NCBI RefSeq assembly: GCF_900186965.1
Contig: NZ_LT906457.1
Coordinates: forward strand, 1,948,501 to 2,012,500
Direction of reading: 5' to 3'
DNA: 64,000 bases
DNA from: Legionella spiritensis
GTDB taxonomy: Bacteria > Pseudomonadota > Gammaproteobacteria > Legionellales > Legionellaceae
The position numbers and the translations under genes are program-made. This document shows, piece by piece, positions 60,732 to 64,000 of the stretch (positions within the stretch are counted from its first letter, which is position 1; each line of letters begins with the position of its first letter). The notes below the pieces were generated by a model. That model was not told where the DNA came from. It did not search any database and worked only from the letters and a program-made list of their open reading frames with translations.

Positions 60732-61985
60732 GTCACCAACCAGACCATGTTTGGCATGATGTTGCTGAACGGCTTCATCAAGACTGGCCGCCTCGGTTAG
60801 GGCCGCGACATTTTCCTTGGTGAAGAAACCATCAAAACCATGGCAACGTTCGACGTATTCGGTAATTAAAATAGAATAAGGCGAGTGTTTGGAAAAAATC
60901 TGTTTCAGATCCGGCGAGTCGGTACAGGCACCGAATACCTGCGCCAAAAATGGAATGTCCAAATCTCGCAGCGTATTGATAACATAATCAATATTTTTCA
61001 AGCCACTGGAATGATCCCCGTCCGTCACTTCAAAAGCGATATGGTGCATACGTCGGCCATAATTACGCACAAAATTTTCAGTCGGCATAGGGAGGTTTTC
61101 AAAGGAATTGACCATAAACGGGGTGTTGTTCGCGGTAAAAACCTTAGCTGGAGATTTGATATCGTGCCCATGCCGGGTACGATTCACGTTGGTTGACGAG
61201 TTCATATCATAAATATTGTAAGCCCCCCAAAAATAATAATTGGTTAAACACAGTAATTCGAGAATCGCATCTTCGCGCTCGCCGGCCAGGATCCGGGTGG
61301 CCATGTGATCCACCCCTTTCAGCAACGGTTTGATCCCCTTGTCTTCACTGAGTTTATCCACGTTATCCAGCGTTTCGAGCTGGTTTTTGGTGAGATAAAA
61401 ACGTTGCCCGAGGTTAAGGCTGTCAAAATCAAATAAATCATTATCCGTATAGCCAATGGAGTTATAGGAATAATCGGATAATTTAGTAAATCGAAAATGT
61501 TCGTTACAGAAAAACTTGTTTTCCGTAACGTCCGAATCATGGAAATGAAACCCCTGTGATACTAATATTTTCTTTGTTTCATCCTTGTCTCTGGTTTGAA
61601 ATATCTCACCAACGTAACGCGCGTTGTATTTCTCCCGGGCGTTAGGATACATTTTGTTAACCCGGGTCAGGTCATCCTTAAAGTTCGGATCCAGCGGCTC
61701 CATAATGATATACAAGGGCGCTTTACCGGTATTTTCCAGAAAATAAATTTTATGGGTATCGCTGATATAGCTCGCACGATAACGATAAGGTGTCATTAAA
61801 TACAATTCCCTGAAATAATCCAGCGCTTCGCCTGTTTGTACCTGAATAACCACCGCGGCCATATCGCCATACAAATCCTCTAAACCAACCGCCTTGCGGC
61901 GCTCATAGATTTTTATGCGGTATTCATTAAAATAATCAGAATTATGCTTATCACCTTTGGGTTCGTATTTGAGAGGATCAATCAT
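60729..61985 (-). CDS. HPPD-like VOC-superfamily metal-dependent dioxygenase
   Basis: 418 residues with two vicinal-oxygen-chelate halves, about 40-215 and 220-390. Putative iron ligands are His in KGVDHMATRI (~227), His in RRMHHIAFEV (~315) and Glu in LITEYVERCHGFDGFFTKEN (~376). Their order and the terminal GFDGFFTKENVAALTE parallel the GFGEGNF end of 4-hydroxyphenylpyruvate dioxygenase. It is longer than Legionella HPPD (legiolysin, about 350) and lacks its typical sequence between ligands, so a different 2-oxoacid or aromatic substrate is likely. ATG 61985 has AGGAG at 6 bases. It is divergent from a haem-oxygenase-like gene. Its TAG stop is formed at the edge of a miniature element. Confidence 0.85.
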   Translation of the reverse strand: MIDPLKYEPKGDKHNSDYFNEYRIKIYERRKAVGLEDLYGDMAAVVIQVQTGEALDYFRELYLMTPYRYRASYISDTHKIYFLENTGKAPLYIIMEPLDPNFKDDLTRVNKMYPNAREKYNARYVGEIFQTRDKDETKKILVSQGFHFHDSDVTENKFFCNEHFRFTKLSDYSYNSIGYTDNDLFDFDSLNLGQRFYLTKNQLETLDNVDKLSEDKGIKPLLKGVDHMATRILAGEREDAILELLCLTNYYFWGAYNIYDMNSSTNVNRTRHGHDIKSPAKVFTANNTPFMVNSFENLPMPTENFVRNYGRRMHHIAFEVTDGDHSSGLKNIDYVINTLRDLDIPFLAQVFGACTDSPDLKQIFSKHSPYSILITEYVERCHGFDGFFTKENVAALTEAASLDEAVQQHHAKHGLVGD

Positions 61986-62329
61986 AACCATCTCCTATCT
62001 TCATGACGGAAATAAAATTTTTATTCAACACTACTAAGTATATACTCTATATAATCTAACATCAGAAATTTCCTGACGACCAGGTTTTGTGAGGCCGGCA
62101 ATCCTTTATTCCCCCCTTCCAGGCAAGAAGTAGAATAAAAAGTGATTTATGCTTCAATAAATGAGTAAAATATGGTGAAATAAACCCCTATGAAAATAGG
62201 GAAAATTCTTTTTATTCCACGGTCCGGAAATCACCTTTCTGACAAAATAGGCCTTTACAATTGATTATATTTTAATCATATGGTAAAATTTTTGCTAAAT
62301 TAACCATCTCTAGAATAGAAGATTGAATC
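61986..62329. other. Divergent promoter region of the two oxygenase-like genes
   Basis: 344 AT-rich bases. On the plus strand TTGCTAAATT at 62292-62301 fits an extended -10 box about 29 bases before the 62330 start. On the minus strand TATATAATC-type sequence near 62040-62060 could serve the HPPD-like gene. No repeat copy. Confidence 0.4.
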
Positions 62330-63052
62330 ATGGCGAAAAATCCGGTTATCAATATTCCTGCATCACTGAGTCAATTTTTATCAAAAGCCGATGCGGACTA
62401 TAAAAAATCATTAGCATCTATCCCTTTGTTTAATCCCCAAAAAACCAGGACATGGAATCACGATCAGAAAAAATATTTTGCCGCCGTCTTTTATCATCTG
62501 AGAGGACATTTCATCAACTTCATGTGGTACGTTGCCAATTTCTCCTCTAACGAGCAGACCAAACAAATTATTATCAATAATATTCATGAAGAGCTCGGTA
62601 TAGGCACTCGCTTTTCCCATGAGCTCTTATATGAACGCTTCGCCACGCAATGCGGTGTGGATATTCATAGTGAAATCGTTAATGAAACCCACTATACCCC
62701 GTTTGCGAGGGAGTTTAACAAGTCTCATTTACAATGGCTGACCTGCCATGATGAGGATGAACGAATCGCTGCTTTTGCCGCCTATGAACGGCTTGATAAC
62801 CTTGACTATCCTGATTTACTTGAACTGGCTCGTTCCCTGTCTCTCCCTCAGTCGGCTTTGACATTTTTTAATGTTCATGTTTATGTCGAGCACTTTGACT
62901 CTACCATCGAATTATTACTTCCCATTTGGCATGATACGCCCGAAAAATTAAAAAGTGCGTTTGATTTTATCTATTCCCACCAATATAAAATGTGGCGTAA
63001 TTTGTCGGATTCCGTATTTTCACTGGTGGATGCGGACTGTCGCGTTGCTTAG
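62330..63052 (+). CDS. Haem-oxygenase-like diiron oxidase family protein
   Basis: 240 residues, all-helical. RGHFINFMWYVANFSSNEQT, NIHEELGIGTRFSHELLYER and FFNVHVYVEHFDSTIELLLP follow the layout of haem-oxygenase-like diiron oxidases (CADD, UndA, BesC-type). Candidate ligands are Glu87/Glu88, His97, Glu153 (AAFAAYERLDNL), His183 and Glu187, with Asp190 or His188 where most members have a second His. CADD, the chlamydial member, is close in length (231) and makes p-aminobenzoate. The substrate here is unknown. Divergent pairing with an HPPD-like gene suggests a joint pathway or joint regulation. Confidence 0.82.
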   Translation: MAKNPVINIPASLSQFLSKADADYKKSLASIPLFNPQKTRTWNHDQKKYFAAVFYHLRGHFINFMWYVANFSSNEQTKQIIINNIHEELGIGTRFSHELLYERFATQCGVDIHSEIVNETHYTPFAREFNKSHLQWLTCHDEDERIAAFAAYERLDNLDYPDLLELARSLSLPQSALTFFNVHVYVEHFDSTIELLLPIWHDTPEKLKSAFDFIYSHQYKMWRNLSDSVFSLVDADCRVA

Positions 63053-63105
63053 AAAGGAAGTTAGGTCTGCAAAATTTGTTCAGGGTATCGGGTATATCGT
63101 TTCAC

Positions 63106-63206
63106 GGGGCCTGCGGCCGTATTGCAGGTTTTATGCTCCAATATTGTACCAGATGAACAGGTGAGTGGTTTTCCCGCATTACGGCTTCGCCTTCATGACG
63201 GGCTAC
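63106..63206. repeat. Dispersed GTAGCCCG palindromic repeat
   Basis: Left arm partly lost (GGGGCCTGCGGCCGTATTGC), right arm intact (CATTACGGCTTCGCCTTCAT then GACGGGCTAC). It lies between the convergent 240-residue gene and the histidine kinase. Confidence 0.8.
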
Positions 63207-63228
63207 CTCTTTTTTGTAAGGAGCCCGT

Positions 63229-64000
63229 CTAATCAACCTTGGGAAATTTGACTATGAAATGAGCGAATTCCCTGTCCTTACCCTTACAGGTAATTCCGCC
63301 ACCGGCGGCTTCCATGAGAAGTTTGCAATAAGCCAGCCCCACACCTGTTCCTTCCTTGCGATCGGAAAAGAAGGATTCAAAAATCCTGTCATTATTTTTT
63401 GTCAACAAGCCCTTGGCCGTGTCTCTGACATGCAGATAATTAAAATCATCCTTCTCATCACCTGGCTCCAGCCATATCATGATGTTGCCCTTGCCGGTTT
63501 CCTCAATGAATTCAAAGCTGTTTTTTAACAGATTCCACATAAGATTTTTAAATGCGACTTCTTCAACCCAGACTGAAAAATCCACATCGAGATTCAGCTT
63601 GACCAATGATTTTTGTTCTTCTTCCAGAGGATAATCATCCAGTGTTTTTTCCAGAAGATACTTTATGGAGTGGATGGTAAATGTACTGGTGTCGAATTTA
63701 TCGCGGCTAATATTGTGAAGCTGCATACTGATAAGCTGATTACCCATTTCTATCCCGCGGGTTATTTTATGCAGACTTTCCTTTAATATTTTTTGAACCT
63801 CGGAGTTATTTAATTTATCCAGAATCATTTCCTGAAGTTCGGCCTGCATATGAATACTGGCGAGTGGCGTTCTGAGATCATGGGCCAGACTACCGGCCAG
63901 CAATCGCATGCCCGATAATCGCCCTGCCTGGATAATTTCCCTGTCCCTGGCAAACAGGGCACCAATAATGACCGCAGCACTATAAGTAATCATCAAACTG
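63229..64000 (-). CDS. Sensor histidine kinase, C-terminal part (LqsS/CqsS-like)
   Basis: At least 255 residues; the gene continues past the window edge. One membrane span is visible at the start of the visible part (ITYSAAVIIGALFA), then the dimerisation helix with the phospho-accepting His in GSLAHDLRTPLASIHMQAEL. The ATPase domain shows FKNLMWNLLKNSFEFIEE (N box), VRDTAKGLL (G1, a degenerate DxGxG), IFESFFSDR (F box) and GTGVGLAYCKLLMEAAGGGI (G2). This arrangement resembles quorum-sensing kinases CqsS of Vibrio and LqsS/LqsT of Legionella, which sense alpha-hydroxyketones. Which paralogue it is cannot be decided without the N-terminus. Confidence 0.85.
   Translation of the reverse strand, partial: SLMITYSAAVIIGALFARDREIIQAGRLSGMRLLAGSLAHDLRTPLASIHMQAELQEMILDKLNNSEVQKILKESLHKITRGIEMGNQLISMQLHNISRDKFDTSTFTIHSIKYLLEKTLDDYPLEEEQKSLVKLNLDVDFSVWVEEVAFKNLMWNLLKNSFEFIEETGKGNIMIWLEPGDEKDDFNYLHVRDTAKGLLTKNNDRIFESFFSDRKEGTGVGLAYCKLLMEAAGGGITCKGKDREFAHFIVKFPKVD

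Noticed and set aside
60729..61985. Identification as legiolysin (lly, 4-hydroxyphenylpyruvate dioxygenase)
   Set aside because: The ligand pattern is shared but the protein is about 70 residues longer and the sequence between ligands does not follow known HPPD enzymes.

Overview
The window is a stretch of Legionella chromosome, most likely not L. pneumophila itself. The best marker is a Mip macrophage infectivity potentiator at 41140-41847, whose C-terminal FKBP half is almost residue-for-residue that of L. pneumophila as I recall it. Supporting signs are an lspDE-type type II secretion pair standing alone, a chromosomal csrA, a LqsS/CqsS-like sensor kinase cut by the right edge, and several lineage-specific proteins with features of Dot/Icm effectors. 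All identifications come from reading the sequence; no database search was run.

Layout. 1-2514: end of lspD and all of lspE. 2512-4446: tandem miniature transposon-like repeats piled onto a decayed hipBA toxin-antitoxin locus, followed by an AT-rich effector candidate (4447-5496). 5604-12226: a minus-strand housekeeping run, truA-trpF-trpB-trpA-glnS-cysS (listed in transcription order), preceded by a long FimV-like gene (12349-15378). 15739-24233: folD, clpS-clpA, icd facing rluE, and mreB-mreC-mreD. 24722-32348: a ComEA-like DNA-binding protein, then a very compact operon ppsA-antiporter-nadC-murG-M20 peptidase in which three junctions are 4-base overlaps. 32620-36992: purB-nadB-nadA. 37130-39678: unknown Legionella-type proteins and tRNA-Leu(CAA). 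39811-50448: AmpG-like permease, mip, sdaA, an MFS pump, accA-tilS facing a phosphopantetheinyl transferase and birA, then csrA and a WecA-like glycosyltransferase. 50732-63052: accessory-looking region with three large candidate effectors, an HDAC-fold deacetylase, an FMN-type glutamate synthase homologue, a secreted protein, and a divergent pair of predicted metal-dependent oxygenases. 63229-end: histidine kinase.

Between genes run two dispersed repeat systems. One has terminal inverted repeats beginning TAGGCTCTGTGAACC or TAGGGCGTGT and TA target duplications, like IS630/Tc1-type miniature elements. The other is a ten-copy palindromic sequence that begins GTAGCCCG and ends CGGGCTAC. The first family's ends coincide exactly with the TAG stop codons of three genes, and one element has broken the end of hipA.

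Functionally the window combines NAD synthesis (nadB, nadA, nadC), tryptophan synthesis, envelope shape and peptidoglycan (mreBCD, murG, AmpG-like), fatty-acid cofactor loading (accA, phosphopantetheinyl transferase, birA), proteolysis (clpS/clpA) and host interaction (Mip, type II secretion, CsrA, effector candidates). The points most deserving follow-up are the plant-IQM-like segment in the 440-residue protein, the HPPD-like/haem-oxygenase-like divergent gene pair, and the repeat/stop-codon relationship.
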